A stretch of 64,000 bases of DNA, taken from NCBI RefSeq assembly GCF_963664735.1, contig NZ_OY761553.1:3903001-3967000 (forward strand), read 5' to 3'. The position numbers and the translations under genes are program-made. Of this stretch, positions 1 through 8,488 are shown one piece after another. The stretch comes from an uncultured Cohaesibacter sp. GTDB lineage: Bacteria > Pseudomonadota > Alphaproteobacteria > Rhizobiales > Cohaesibacteraceae. The stretch's first letter is position 1, and each line of letters begins with the position of its first letter. The notes under the pieces are model-generated. The model was not told the DNA's origin and ran no database searches. It worked only from the letters and a program-made list of their open reading frames with translations.

Positions 1-107
1 ACCATGTCGGAGAGATCTTCAAGGGTCACATAGGTGCTGGTGCCGGTGTTGTATAATCTGCGGTTTGCATATTTTTTTATGACAGTCTGTTCTGCTTGTT
101 TCGTCAT
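1..107 (-). CDS. phaR: PHB synthesis repressor PhaR (5' part only)
   Basis: Partial gene running off the left edge; only about 35 N-terminal codons are present. The ATG is the complement of 105-107. The visible protein contains KKYANRRLYNTGTSTYVTL, the hallmark of the PHB/PHA accumulation regulator DNA-binding domain at the start of PhaR. PhaR is a repressor that binds PHB granules and DNA and controls phasin and its own synthesis. It points away from phaB, a common alphaproteobacterial arrangement. The C-terminal part cannot be assessed. Identification rests on the short but very distinctive N-terminal motif. Confidence 0.88.
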   Translation of the reverse strand, partial: MTKQAEQTVIKKYANRRLYNTGTSTYVTLEDLSDM

Positions 108-701
108 GTATGCAAGGCCTCGTGGACGGAGTCACAGTTGGGGGCGCGTTAATTTTCTTCGCTTGACTTGACTATAATCTAAATTGTTCATGGTGCATTG
201 CCAAGAGGTGGCTACCTATCCTTTTAGCAAGTGCAAAAAGATAAATGTGACCAGTAAAAGGGCATGACTATTTTCTAGGTCTTTCAGACTAGGCCCATGG
301 CTTAATTGACTCCTTGCCGCTTTCTGAACGATTTTCAGGGACCAAAATTCAAATTTGGAATTGGTTTTTTTGAGAGTTATTTTGCGTTGCAATATGAAAT
401 TCTTTTCAGAATTCCTGTTTGCAACACAGCAGAGAAGCTCTCAGAGCATGGGCGAGAGGCATCGATCGTTTCTTATGGCTCTGTCTGGCCAAGCTTTAGA
501 ATAGGCTTCGTCTGAAGAACGCGATGGATAAAGGAAATGTGCTGGGCAGCATTGGGTGGTCAGAAAAGCAAATTATGGAACTGGCTTGCTGCCCTGTTTG
601 GTGCAACGGACAAAGATATCGAAGACGATAATTCAAGGTGGAGGAACCTGCCCGGCCCGGAGAGGGGGACAGGCAAAGGTTTTTACGAGGGGAGAGAGAC
701 T
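108..701. other. phaR-phaB divergent intergenic region
   Basis: About 594 bp with no convincing gene. A 69-codon ORF at 306-515 has no recognisable family. A short inverted repeat, TGCTGGGCAGCA, lies at 540-551, 150 bp ahead of phaB. Its arms resemble CTGC/GCAG-type PhaR half sites described in other alphaproteobacteria, but the spacing differs. phaA (beta-ketothiolase), often placed directly before phaB, is absent here. Confidence 0.5.
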
Positions 702-1430
702 ATGTCCAAGGTTGCTGTTGTAACTGGTGGAACAAGAGGAATTGGTGAAGCGATATCTATCGCTTTGAAGGAGGCTGGCTATTTTGTTGCTGCCAATTAT
801 GGTGGTAATGACGAAAGAGCACGAGCTTTTACAGAACGCACTGGCATCAAGGCCTACAAGTGGGATGTCGGCGACTATGAGGCGTGCAAGGCTGGTCTGA
901 AGTGGGTTGAGGAAGATCTGGGGATCATCGACATTGTGGTTAACAATGCGGGGATTACGCGAGACGGCATGTTGCACAAGATGGAGATTGACCAGTGGCA
1001 TGAGGTCATCAATGTCAATCTCAACTCCATGTATTACATGACCAAGCCAATCATTGATGAAATGCGGGCTCGCGGGCATGGGCGCATCATCAATATCTCC
1101 TCGATCAACGGTCAGAAGGGACAGATGGGGCAGACCAACTACTCTGCCGCCAAGGCCGGTGTTATCGGCTTTACCAAGGCGCTGGCGCAGGAAGTTGCGC
1201 GCAAGGGCGTTACGGTAAACTGCATTTGCCCAGGTTATATCGATACGGACATGGTGTCTGCCGTGCCTGAAAAGGTGCTGGAAAGCATCGTGGCCAATAT
1301 TCCTGTTGGGCGTCTGGGGCAGGCCGAAGAAATAGCCGCGCTGGTTTCCTTTTTGGCCTCCGAGCAGGCTGGCTTCATAACCGGGTCGGTCATGACGATC
1401 AACGGTGGCCAGTATATGGCGAACGGCTAA
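702..1430 (+). CDS. phaB: acetoacetyl-CoA reductase PhaB
   Basis: 242-residue short-chain dehydrogenase/reductase that reduces acetoacetyl-CoA to (R)-3-hydroxybutyryl-CoA with NADPH for PHB synthesis. The Rossmann motif TGGTRGIG is near the N-terminus, followed by NNAG and the catalytic Y-x3-K in NYSAAKAG. VNCICPGYIDTDM and the C-terminal GxxxTINGGQYM are characteristic of PhaB. The open frame extends upstream to 537, but the ATG at 702 sits behind GGGGAGAGAG and gives the usual family length, so the extension is rejected. phaR diverges upstream, supporting the PHB role. Confidence 0.93.
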   Translation: MSKVAVVTGGTRGIGEAISIALKEAGYFVAANYGGNDERARAFTERTGIKAYKWDVGDYEACKAGLKWVEEDLGIIDIVVNNAGITRDGMLHKMEIDQWHEVINVNLNSMYYMTKPIIDEMRARGHGRIINISSINGQKGQMGQTNYSAAKAGVIGFTKALAQEVARKGVTVNCICPGYIDTDMVSAVPEKVLESIVANIPVGRLGQAEEIAALVSFLASEQAGFITGSVMTINGGQYMANG

Positions 1431-1463
1431 ATTTTAGTCACTGCCTAAAAAACGTTTGATAAC

Positions 1464-1496
1464 AAGCCGCGGGAGCTTTTCTTCTGCGGCTTTTTT
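1464..1496 (+). terminator. terminator after phaB
   Basis: Inverted repeat AAGCCGC (1464-1470) / GCGGCTT (1486-1492) followed by a T-run to 1496, 34 bp after the phaB stop. It has the form of a rho-independent terminator. Confidence 0.7.
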
Positions 1497-1542
1497 GTTT
1501 TTGCTGAGGCGTTTTGTTTCTTTGGAAGAAATTGGAGTTTCC

Positions 1543-2457
1543 ATGTCCCCTCGTCTCGTTGCAACACTGATTGGCTTTACGGCCATTTTGATGTGGTCTC
1601 TTCTTGCAGTCTTTACGGTGTGGAGCGGAACGGTGCCGCCCTTCCAATTGACTGCCATTTCCTTTGTGGTTGGCGGGTTGGTCGGCTTGATTAGCTGGAT
1701 CAAGCGGCCGGGGGCTATTCGTGTGTTGCGTCAGCCTTGGCCGGTCTGGTGTCTTGGCGTTCTGGGGATCTTTGGCTACCACGCAGCCTATTATTTTGCC
1801 CTGCGTATGGCACCTCCTGTTGAAGCGGGATTGGTCAACTATCTCTGGCCGTTGCTGATCGTTGTTTTTTCTTCTTTTCTTCCGGGGGAACGATTGCGCT
1901 GGTTTCATGCTGGAGGCGCGTTGCTCGGTTTGGCCGGGGCAGTGCTTGTGGTCTCCAAGGGACGAGCCATTTCCATTGATCCGCAATATCTGACCGGTTA
2001 CGCCGCAGCCTTGTTTGCTGCTGTGGTCTGGTCCAGCTATTCTGTGCTTTCCCGTCGTTTTGCCAACGTGCCAACGGATATTGTTGTGGGCTTTTGCTTT
2101 GTGGCGGCAGCGCTTAGCACTGTGGCGCATTTGTTGTTCGAAACGACGGTTTGGCCGGATACACCGCTGCAATGGCTTGCGACCATCGGGCTGGGGCTTG
2201 GCCCTGCCGGAGGGGCGTTCTATGTCTGGGATTATGGTGTCAAGCACGGCGATATTCAGGTGCTGGGGGCCTCGGCCTATGCAGCGCCGCTGCTTTCGAC
2301 GGGTCTTCTTATTCTTGCCGGTATCTCTGATTTCACCGTGATTATCGGCATCGCAGCGCTGCTTATCACCTGTGGTGCCATTCTGGCGTCAAAAGACATG
2401 CTGTTTGGTTCCAAGCGGAAGCGAGACCTGCCGCTTGGCGATGAAGCTGTGCATTGA
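1543..2457 (+). CDS. DMT/EamA family exporter, YddG-like
   Basis: 304-residue inner-membrane protein with about ten hydrophobic segments and two EamA repeats. The segment VNYLWPLLIVVFSS and the C-terminal layout (AFYVWDYGVKHGD, GASAYAAPLLST) match the YddG-like branch of the drug/metabolite transporter superfamily, known for aromatic amino acid export. The substrate here is not shown by the sequence. The frame is open from 1456, but the ATG at 1543 (MSPRLVATLIGF) with an upstream GGAG is the sensible start, because the earlier codons overlap the phaB terminator. The gene ends 2 bp from the convergent znuB. Confidence 0.85.
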   Translation: MSPRLVATLIGFTAILMWSLLAVFTVWSGTVPPFQLTAISFVVGGLVGLISWIKRPGAIRVLRQPWPVWCLGVLGIFGYHAAYYFALRMAPPVEAGLVNYLWPLLIVVFSSFLPGERLRWFHAGGALLGLAGAVLVVSKGRAISIDPQYLTGYAAALFAAVVWSSYSVLSRRFANVPTDIVVGFCFVAAALSTVAHLLFETTVWPDTPLQWLATIGLGLGPAGGAFYVWDYGVKHGDIQVLGASAYAAPLLSTGLLILAGISDFTVIIGIAALLITCGAILASKDMLFGSKRKRDLPLGDEAVH

Positions 2458-2459
2458 GT

Positions 2460-3266
2460 TTAGCGCGTACGCATGGCGCGTACCAATGGTGCGATAACCA
2501 ACGATACGAGGAACAACAGGAACGCGCCCAGCACGATTGATGGGCCGGGATTGGAATCCCACAGCATCGACATGTTCAGGCCTATAATGGCGGAGAGGCA
2601 GGCCATCAGCGCTGCGAGGATTGCCATCATTTCAGGACTGCGCGCAAATTGCCTGGCGCTGGCTGCCGGAATGATCAGCAGGGAGGTAATCAACAAGGCA
2701 CCGATGAGCTTCATGGCTACCGCGATGACCAAGGCAATCAGCAGAATGAACACCAAGTTTGCTCTTCTGGTTGGTAGGCCTTCGGCTGAGGCTATGTCGT
2801 AGCTCACGGTTGATGCGAGCAGGCTGCGCCAATGTAGCAGCAAGAGCCCCAACACAAGGATGCCTCCTCCCCAGATGAGGGCAAGATCGCTTCTGGTGAT
2901 CGAGAGAATGTCGCCAAATAGAAGAGTCATTACGTCTATGCGCAACCAGGCCATGAAGCCAAGGGCGATGAGGCCGATCGATAGCGAGGCGTGGGAGAGG
3001 ATGCCCAACAGGGTGTCGCTTGAAAGCCGGTCCAGCTTTTCAAGGCCGTAAAGCGCCAGCGCGATGGCGATGGATACCGCAAAAACACCCCAAAATGGAA
3101 ACATGTTCATCATCAGACTGAGGGCGATGCCCAACAGGGCTGCGTGGGACATGGTTTCGCCGAAATAGGCCATGCGACGCCAAACGATAAAGCAACCAAG
3201 AGGTCCCGATACGAGAGCGATGCCAACGCCGCCAAGCAGGGCGCGTACAAAGAAATCATCCAGCAT
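2460..3266 (-). CDS. znuB: zinc ABC transporter permease ZnuB
   Basis: 268-residue permease of the ABC-3 (ZnuB/MntB/TroB) metal importer family, with many transmembrane helices. It starts MLDDFFVRALLGGVGIAL, then has FIVWRRMAYFGETMSHAALLG, the conserved early segment of ZnuB proteins. The ATG at 3266 is preceded by AAGGGC and overlaps the 3' end of znuC by 11 bp, indicating translational coupling. A longer reading through 3512 covers the His-rich tail of znuC in another frame and is rejected. Zinc specificity is inferred from the ZnuC partner and the Zur-like box. No znuA is visible here. Confidence 0.9.
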   Translation of the reverse strand: MLDDFFVRALLGGVGIALVSGPLGCFIVWRRMAYFGETMSHAALLGIALSLMMNMFPFWGVFAVSIAIALALYGLEKLDRLSSDTLLGILSHASLSIGLIALGFMAWLRIDVMTLLFGDILSITRSDLALIWGGGILVLGLLLLHWRSLLASTVSYDIASAEGLPTRRANLVFILLIALVIAVAMKLIGALLITSLLIIPAASARQFARSPEMMAILAALMACLSAIIGLNMSMLWDSNPGPSIVLGAFLLFLVSLVIAPLVRAMRTR

Positions 3267-4086
3267 GGTTGTGCCCTTCATGTTCGCAATGGTGATGCTG
3301 GTCCATTTCGCAATCACAGTTTCCTGTCTCATGGTCGTGCTGCTGATCTGGCGGGGTATCATGGAAATGGCCATGACGGTGACCATAAGGAGCCATGGTC
3401 TGCAAGCCGCGCGAGCCGAAGAGACGCTGATAGTCCGGGCTCTGCTCCACGTCCGTTGGCTGCCCCGAGCAGCAGACATGGGTATTGAGGCAAATAACCC
3501 GGTTGGAGGCACGCATCACCATATGCAAGTCATGGGAGACCAGCAGGATGCCGCATTGATATTTGTTGCGGATCGTTTCGATGAGTTGGTAAAGAGCGAT
3601 TTCGCCCAGATAGTCGACGCCCTGAACGGGTTCATCCAACACCATCAGCTCCGGCTTGCGAATGATGGCACGAGCCAAGAGCACGCGCTGCATCTCACCG
3701 CCGGATAACGAATGAATATTGTCGTTGATCTTGTGTTCAACACCGGTTTCCCGCAAGGCATCCTCGATTTGTGCGAATTTGTAGGTGCCGGTCAGCTGCA
3801 TCAGGCGTTTGACTGTGAGCGGTAGTGTCCGGTCTATGACCAATTTCTGCGGGACATAACCAAGGTTGAGATTCTTTTTGCGTTTAACGGAGCCTGACGA
3901 GATTGGCCTCAGGCCCAATAGAGACTTCAGCAACGTCGTTTTGCCGCCGCCATTGGGGCCTATGATCGTTACGATCTCGTTTTTCTCGACTGTGACGGAA
4001 ACGTCATGAAGCAGGGTTTTGCCGTCAGCCTTGACAGTAATGTCGGTTCCAACGAGCAATGGTTCTGTATTTGGCACGGCAAGCAA
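3256..4086 (-). CDS. znuC: zinc ABC transporter ATP-binding protein ZnuC
   Basis: 276-residue ABC ATPase energising high-affinity Zn2+ import with ZnuB. Walker A is GPNGGGKTT, the signature is LSGGEMQRVLLARA and Walker B is LMVLDEPVQGVD, followed by the SHDLHMVM switch. The last ~40 residues are rich in His, Asp and Cys (HRHGHFHD, HDHETGNCDCEMDQHHH), a metal-binding tail seen in some ZnuC proteins. No ATG exists near the 5' end: the candidates are TTG at 4086 or GTG at 4077, so the exact start is unsure. A Zur-like box lies about 30 bp upstream. First gene of the znuCB operon. Confidence 0.9.
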   Translation of the reverse strand: MLAVPNTEPLLVGTDITVKADGKTLLHDVSVTVEKNEIVTIIGPNGGGKTTLLKSLLGLRPISSGSVKRKKNLNLGYVPQKLVIDRTLPLTVKRLMQLTGTYKFAQIEDALRETGVEHKINDNIHSLSGGEMQRVLLARAIIRKPELMVLDEPVQGVDYLGEIALYQLIETIRNKYQCGILLVSHDLHMVMRASNRVICLNTHVCCSGQPTDVEQSPDYQRLFGSRGLQTMAPYGHRHGHFHDTPPDQQHDHETGNCDCEMDQHHHCEHEGHNHAG

Positions 4087-4116
4087 TCTTGAATTGACTA
4101 AGGATGCTAATGGGGG

Positions 4117-4131
4117 TGTTACAATATAACA
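4117..4131 (-). promoter_or_regulatory. Zur-like operator upstream of znuCB
   Basis: TGTTACAATATAACA is an imperfect palindrome of arms TGTTAC/ATAACA around AAT, close to the alphaproteobacterial Zur consensus TGTTATA-N-TATAACA. It is placed 31 bp before znuC, where repression in zinc-replete cells would be expected. The gene context supports the call; binding is not shown. Confidence 0.65.
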
Positions 4132-4169
4132 TTATCTGCAAAGCGCAAGTGGTTTGCGTTACATAACAC

Positions 4170-4194
4170 AAAAAAGGGCCGCGAGCGGCCCTTT
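4170..4194 (-). terminator. terminator after the aldehyde dehydrogenase gene
   Basis: Perfect stem AAAGGGCCGC (4173-4182) / GCGGCCCTTT (4185-4194) with a 2-base loop. Read on the minus strand it ends in a run of six T (4170-4175). It lies 34 bp past the stop codon at 4228. Confidence 0.85.
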
Positions 4195-4227
4195 CTCGTA
4201 TTTCTTTTGAAAAGTCAGTAAACGACG

Positions 4228-5742
4228 TTAAACGTCGAAGGAAACACCCTGTGCCAGAGGCAGCTCGGTTGAATAGTTGATGGTGTTGGTTGCGCGGCGC
4301 ATGTAGCCTTTCCACGCATCAGAGCCGGATTCGCGACCGCCACCAGTTTCTTTCTCGCCGCCGAAGGCACCGCCGATTTCAGCACCGGACGGGCCGATGT
4401 TGACGTTGCAGATGCCGCAGTCAGAGCCAGCAGCACTCATAAACAGTTCCGTTTCGCGCATATCCAGCGTGAATATGCAGGAAGACAGGCCTTGCGGGAC
4501 TTCGTTGTGCAGTTTGAGGGCCTCGTCAAACTCTTTATAGGTCATGACATAGAGGATTGGAGCAAAGGTCTCGGTTTTGACCACTTCGCTCTGGGCAGGC
4601 ATTTCGGCAATTGCCGGGCGGACATAGAAGCCACCTTCGCAATTTTCAACGGCGACGCGTTCGCCACCGGTTACCGTGCCGCCCTGTTCCTTGGCGTTGG
4701 CAAGTGCGTTCTGCATCATGGAAAAAGCTGCTTCGTCGATCAGCGGGCCGACCAGCGTGCCGCCATCAAGCGGGGTGCCGACGGGCAGAGATGCATAGGC
4801 CTTCTTGAGCTGCGGAACCAGTTTCTCAACAACACTTTCATGCACGATCAGACGACGCAGGGATGTGCAGCGCTGGCCAGCAGTGCCAACTGCTGAGAAG
4901 CAGATGGCGCGAACGGCCATGTCCAGATCGGCGCTCGGAGCCACGATCATGGCGTTGTTACCGCCCAGTTCCAGAATGGAGCGACCAAAGCGAGCGGCAA
5001 CCCGTGGGCCGACTGCCTTGCCCATGCGGGTAGAGCCGGTGGCAGAGATGATCGGGACAAGTGGATTGTCAACCATCGCTTCGCCGACGGCAGGGCCGCC
5101 GATGACAACCTGAGCAAGGGCTGCTGGGGCCTGATCAAATGCGTCGATTACATTTTTCAGGATTGCTTCACAGGCAAGCGCCGTGAGCGGGGTCTTCTCT
5201 GATGGCTTCCAGATGACAGAATCGCCGCAAACCAGTGCGAGGCAGGTGTTCCACGACCAGACAGCTACAGGGAAGTTGAAGGCGGAAATAACGCCGCAAA
5301 CGCCCATTGGATGCCATGTTTCCATCATCCGGTGACCGGGACGTTCAGAGGCAATGGTCTTGCCATAAAGCTGGCGAGACTGACCAACGGCAAAATCGCA
5401 GATGTCGATCATTTCCTGAACTTCGCCAAGACCTTCAGAAAGAATCTTGCCTGCTTCGATGGAAACCAGCTTGCCCAGAGCTTCCTTGTTTTTGCGTAGT
5501 TCAACGCCAAGCAGGCGAACCAGTTCTCCACGAACCGGTGCCGGTACTGTGCGCCATTCAAGGAAGGCTGCATGAGCGGCTTCAACAGCCTTGTTCATGT
5601 CTTGGGCGGTTTGTTCGGCGACAGAGCCGATAACCGAGCCGTCAATCGGGCTGGTAACCGTGATGGTTCCGCTCAGTTTGGATGTGTCAACGCCCAGAGC
5701 GTCGAGCAGGGATTTAGCTTCATTAGCGAGGGATGAGCTCAT
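4228..5742 (-). CDS. amaB: L-piperidine-6-carboxylate / aminoadipic semialdehyde dehydrogenase (ALDH7)
   Basis: 504-residue NAD-dependent aldehyde dehydrogenase. Substrate-pocket segments SAFNFPVAVWSWNTCLALVCGD and ELGGNNAMIV, with the catalytic cysteine in GTAGQRCTSLRRL, are typical of the ALDH7 family (antiquitin, AmaB/Pcd). That family oxidises aminoadipic semialdehyde to 2-aminoadipate in lysine catabolism. The ATG at 5742 (MSSSLANEAK) has GGAGATCC upstream; the in-frame TTG at 5745 is less likely. An Lrp-type regulator is divergent, as in many lysine-degradation loci. Gene name assigned by family resemblance. Confidence 0.82.
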   Translation of the reverse strand: MSSSLANEAKSLLDALGVDTSKLSGTITVTSPIDGSVIGSVAEQTAQDMNKAVEAAHAAFLEWRTVPAPVRGELVRLLGVELRKNKEALGKLVSIEAGKILSEGLGEVQEMIDICDFAVGQSRQLYGKTIASERPGHRMMETWHPMGVCGVISAFNFPVAVWSWNTCLALVCGDSVIWKPSEKTPLTALACEAILKNVIDAFDQAPAALAQVVIGGPAVGEAMVDNPLVPIISATGSTRMGKAVGPRVAARFGRSILELGGNNAMIVAPSADLDMAVRAICFSAVGTAGQRCTSLRRLIVHESVVEKLVPQLKKAYASLPVGTPLDGGTLVGPLIDEAAFSMMQNALANAKEQGGTVTGGERVAVENCEGGFYVRPAIAEMPAQSEVVKTETFAPILYVMTYKEFDEALKLHNEVPQGLSSCIFTLDMRETELFMSAAGSDCGICNVNIGPSGAEIGGAFGGEKETGGGRESGSDAWKGYMRRATNTINYSTELPLAQGVSFDV

Positions 5743-6070
5743 CAAAGGATCTCCGGAAAGTGTGATTCAAGGCGGTATAGAGGTGGGGAGGAAAGTCTGT
5801 CCGCCTTTAATATGTTGATTTTATTGATGAAAACTAATTTGTCGGCTGATAGTATAATGACGTAGCAGCTCAAGAAACAGAGGGGCGTTAATTGTCAACT
5901 GGCAAAATGACGAACTATCAAAGCAATTTGCTGGAAATACTTGGTTATATGTCAAATTAACGGTGGCTCTTGAGGGAAAATCATGAATAAGTGAGCATAT
6001 GAAATATAGACGGGACAATAGCCTGTTTACAAGAATGAGCCAATGGGGCTGTTGGTAGTGGAGAGAAGCG
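5743..6070. other. divergent regulatory region, amaB-type gene / Lrp regulator
   Basis: 328 bp AT-rich spacer that must carry both promoters. It contains several AT-rich imperfect repeats (for example TTGATTTTATTGATG near 5816-5830) as expected for Lrp-type sites, but I could not define a clear operator. Confidence 0.4.
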
Positions 6071-6562
6071 ATGCGGCGTGTACTGGATGATCTGGACAGA
6101 AAACTCATCAGATTGTTGCAGGCGGATGCGCGCCTTTCAACGTCTGAAATCGGACGCAAGTTGGATGTCGCTCGCTCAACCGTGCATGAACGCATTGAAC
6201 GCCTGAAACGGGAAGGCGTTATCGATGGTTTCACTGTGCTGCTCAATAGTGATCCTATGGAAACGCTCAATCGGGCGATTGTTTTTGTGGAGATCGATCC
6301 CAAGCTACAAAGCTCGATCGTGCAGCGGCTTGAAGAATATCCTGAGATTTCCTCCTGCTTTACGGTCAATGGCGCGTTTGACCTTTCTCTCATTGTGGAG
6401 ATGCCTCAGCTGGAAGATCTGGATGCCTTGCTGGATGAGATTGGCGAAATTCAGGGCGTTGTGCGCACGATGACGAACATCATTCTAGCCAAGAAATTTG
6501 ATCGCCGTCATACGCTGATCAATGAAACTGCCAAGAAGCTGTTTGGAAGCGAGCCATTTTAG
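6071..6562 (+). CDS. Lrp/AsnC family transcriptional regulator
   Basis: 163-residue regulator. The N-terminal winged helix-turn-helix reads LDDLDRKLIRLLQADARLST then SEIGRKLDVARSTVHERIERL, the canonical Lrp/AsnC layout. The C-terminal RAM ligand-binding domain follows (about residues 70-150; CFTVNGAFDLSLIVEM). It is divergent from the ALDH7 gene, so it probably controls lysine or aminoadipate catabolism in response to an amino acid. The effector is not deducible from sequence. Confidence 0.87.
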   Translation: MRRVLDDLDRKLIRLLQADARLSTSEIGRKLDVARSTVHERIERLKREGVIDGFTVLLNSDPMETLNRAIVFVEIDPKLQSSIVQRLEEYPEISSCFTVNGAFDLSLIVEMPQLEDLDALLDEIGEIQGVVRTMTNIILAKKFDRRHTLINETAKKLFGSEPF

Positions 6563-6665
6563 GTATCTGGGCTCAAGTCATGCCCCGGCATAAAGATTGT
6601 TTTTGAAGGGCAATCAGTGCAGGGTCACAAGTGTGCCCCTGTTCACTTTACCGGTTTTGCAAGGG

Positions 6666-7442
6666 TCAAGCCTTGTCCTTGCGAGTGCGGATTTCTGCAA
6701 AGACTTCCCAGTCTTCTGCGTCTGCCATGCCAAGGGACTGTTTCAAATCTGCATCATTGGCTCTGAGGAAGACATTGGTTGTCAGCTCGTCAAGAATAGT
6801 GGACGGCACCGTGGGCAATCCTTTGGCGCGCATGTCTCTGACGTCTTCCATCCGCTGCTGTAGAAGTTCATTTTCCGGCTCGATTGTCAGGCAGAAATTA
6901 CCATTCGCTTCGGTATATTCATGGCCACAGAAGAATGTCGTTTCCGGTGGCAGCTTGGCGAGTTTGTCAACCGAGAACCACATGTCTCTCAATGTGCCTT
7001 CAAACACACGACCGCAGCCCATGGCGAACAGGGTGTCTCCGGTAAAGGCCAATTGGGCATTCGGGAGCCAATAGCAAACGTGATCCAACGTATGGCCGGG
7101 CGTGCCCAAAACATAGATTTTCTGATCTGCAAACCTGATTTCATCACCATCGGCTACAGTCTGGTCTATGTGGCCGATCTTGTCGGCGCTGATTTCTGGT
7201 CCGAGCACTTTGGCTCCGGTTTCTTGCTTGATGGCTGCCAGGCCTTCAACATGATCAAAATGGTGGTGTGTGATAAGGATATGGCTTAACGACCAGCCTG
7301 TTTCCTGCAAAGCCTTTCTCACTGCCTCGGCCTCAGGGACATCCACAAGGAAGGTTGCATTTGTCTCTTTATCGTGGACCAGCACGGCATAATTGTCTGA
7401 TCGACAGGCAATGAGTTTGGTTTCGAGTGGCTGGCAAGGCAT
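6666..7442 (-). CDS. gloB: hydroxyacylglutathione hydrolase (glyoxalase II)
   Basis: 258-residue metallo-beta-lactamase-fold hydrolase that splits S-lactoylglutathione to lactate and glutathione in methylglyoxal detoxification. The metal-binding motif THHHFDH is followed by PGHTLDHV, FTGDTLFAMGCGR and FCGHEYTEAN, the full glyoxalase II ligand set. The C-terminal HAGH domain includes the NVFLRA motif. The ATG at 7442 (MPCQPLETKLIACRSDNYA) fits family starts; the 20 extra upstream codons to 7502 are basic and unlike the family. It diverges from the methyltransferase gene, a pairing common in this order. Confidence 0.93.
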   Translation of the reverse strand: MPCQPLETKLIACRSDNYAVLVHDKETNATFLVDVPEAEAVRKALQETGWSLSHILITHHHFDHVEGLAAIKQETGAKVLGPEISADKIGHIDQTVADGDEIRFADQKIYVLGTPGHTLDHVCYWLPNAQLAFTGDTLFAMGCGRVFEGTLRDMWFSVDKLAKLPPETTFFCGHEYTEANGNFCLTIEPENELLQQRMEDVRDMRAKGLPTVPSTILDELTTNVFLRANDADLKQSLGMADAEDWEVFAEIRTRKDKA

Positions 7443-7684
7443 GCTTGACTTTCTCCGATGATCAGTTTTTCTGACTTGTTTTCCTCTGGAAGACATTTGC
7501 ATGTTTTCGTAACAATTCCCAGAAATTAATCGCTATATGGTGACTGCACTTTTAGCTACAAACCCTGTCAGGATCAGATTGTGGTTTTTGCCGCTTGGAA
7601 TCCGCTTCGTGAGATGCCACATTAGCAAACAGGTGCTCAAATCCAACGATGGGGACCCGTACTATACGGGGATCGTAGCTTTTC

Positions 7685-8467
7685 ATGTTTCTTGATGTTC
7701 TGGACCTGAGAAATTTCTATGCCCAGCCGTTGGGGCGTGTCACCGCACATCATGTCAATCAACACATCCGCGATTTATGGCCAAATCTCAAAGGGTTGAG
7801 TGTGCTTGGCGTTGGCTATGCTCCGCCATATATCCGCTCAATGCGCAACAGTGCAGAGCGCACGATGGCTTTCATGCCTTCGCAACAGGGGGCGGTTTAC
7901 TGGCCATCCAATGGCGCTTCGCTCACGGCTTTGGTGGAAAGCAACAATCTGCCGTTGGAAGATGCCAGCATCGACCGCATTGTCTTGGTGCATATGTTGG
8001 AGCTGGTTGATAATCCGGCGGAGCATCTGCGTGAGATTTGGCGGGTTCTGACCCCCGGTGGACGGGTTATGATTGTTGTGCCGAACCGGCGCGGCGTTTG
8101 GGCACGCCTTGAGCATTCGCCCTTTGCCTATGGGCGCCCCTTTTCGAAGAGGCAACTCACGCATTTGCTGCGCGACACCATGTTTACGCCAACCCGCTGG
8201 AACGACGGGCTTTATTTTGCGCCATTCAAGCGGCAGCGGTTTTTGGGGTCTGCACAATGGTGGGAGCGGCTCGGGGCGCAATTCTGGCCCGCCTTCTCTG
8301 GAGTGCTCATCGTGGAAGCGACGAAACTGCTGGCTCAAGGGTTGGTGAGCAAAGAAGTCAATGTGGCCAAGACGAGCTTCCGGCCCGTGTTCCTTCCTGT
8401 TCCCAATTTGCCTTCTGCTGGCGGGCACTTCCCCTCTTACAATCCCAGTTCCGTCTCTGACGAATAA
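7685..8467 (+). CDS. class I SAM-dependent methyltransferase
   Basis: 260-residue protein with a Methyltransf_11-like core. The segment LSVLGVGYAPPYIR resembles motif I, SIDRIVLVHMLELVDNPAEHLREIWRVLTPGGRVMIVVPN covers motifs II and III (quoted here as the region about residues 98-137). The C-terminal ~60 residues are proline-rich and non-catalytic. Homologues next to gloB are widespread in Hyphomicrobiales. The substrate is unknown, and motif I is degenerate (GVGYAPPY rather than GxGxG), so activity is not certain. Confidence 0.75.
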   Translation: MFLDVLDLRNFYAQPLGRVTAHHVNQHIRDLWPNLKGLSVLGVGYAPPYIRSMRNSAERTMAFMPSQQGAVYWPSNGASLTALVESNNLPLEDASIDRIVLVHMLELVDNPAEHLREIWRVLTPGGRVMIVVPNRRGVWARLEHSPFAYGRPFSKRQLTHLLRDTMFTPTRWNDGLYFAPFKRQRFLGSAQWWERLGAQFWPAFSGVLIVEATKLLAQGLVSKEVNVAKTSFRPVFLPVPNLPSAGGHFPSYNPSSVSDE

Positions 8468-8488
8468 GCCGCTGAGCTGTTCGGACTG

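Noticed and set aside
306-515. 69-codon ORF between phaR and phaB
   Set aside because: No recognisable family and no clear ribosome site. It lies in a control region; treated as noise.
1438-2247. 269-codon antisense ORF under the YddG-like gene
   Set aside because: It mirrors a real membrane-protein gene on the opposite strand and has Gln/Arg-rich shadow composition.
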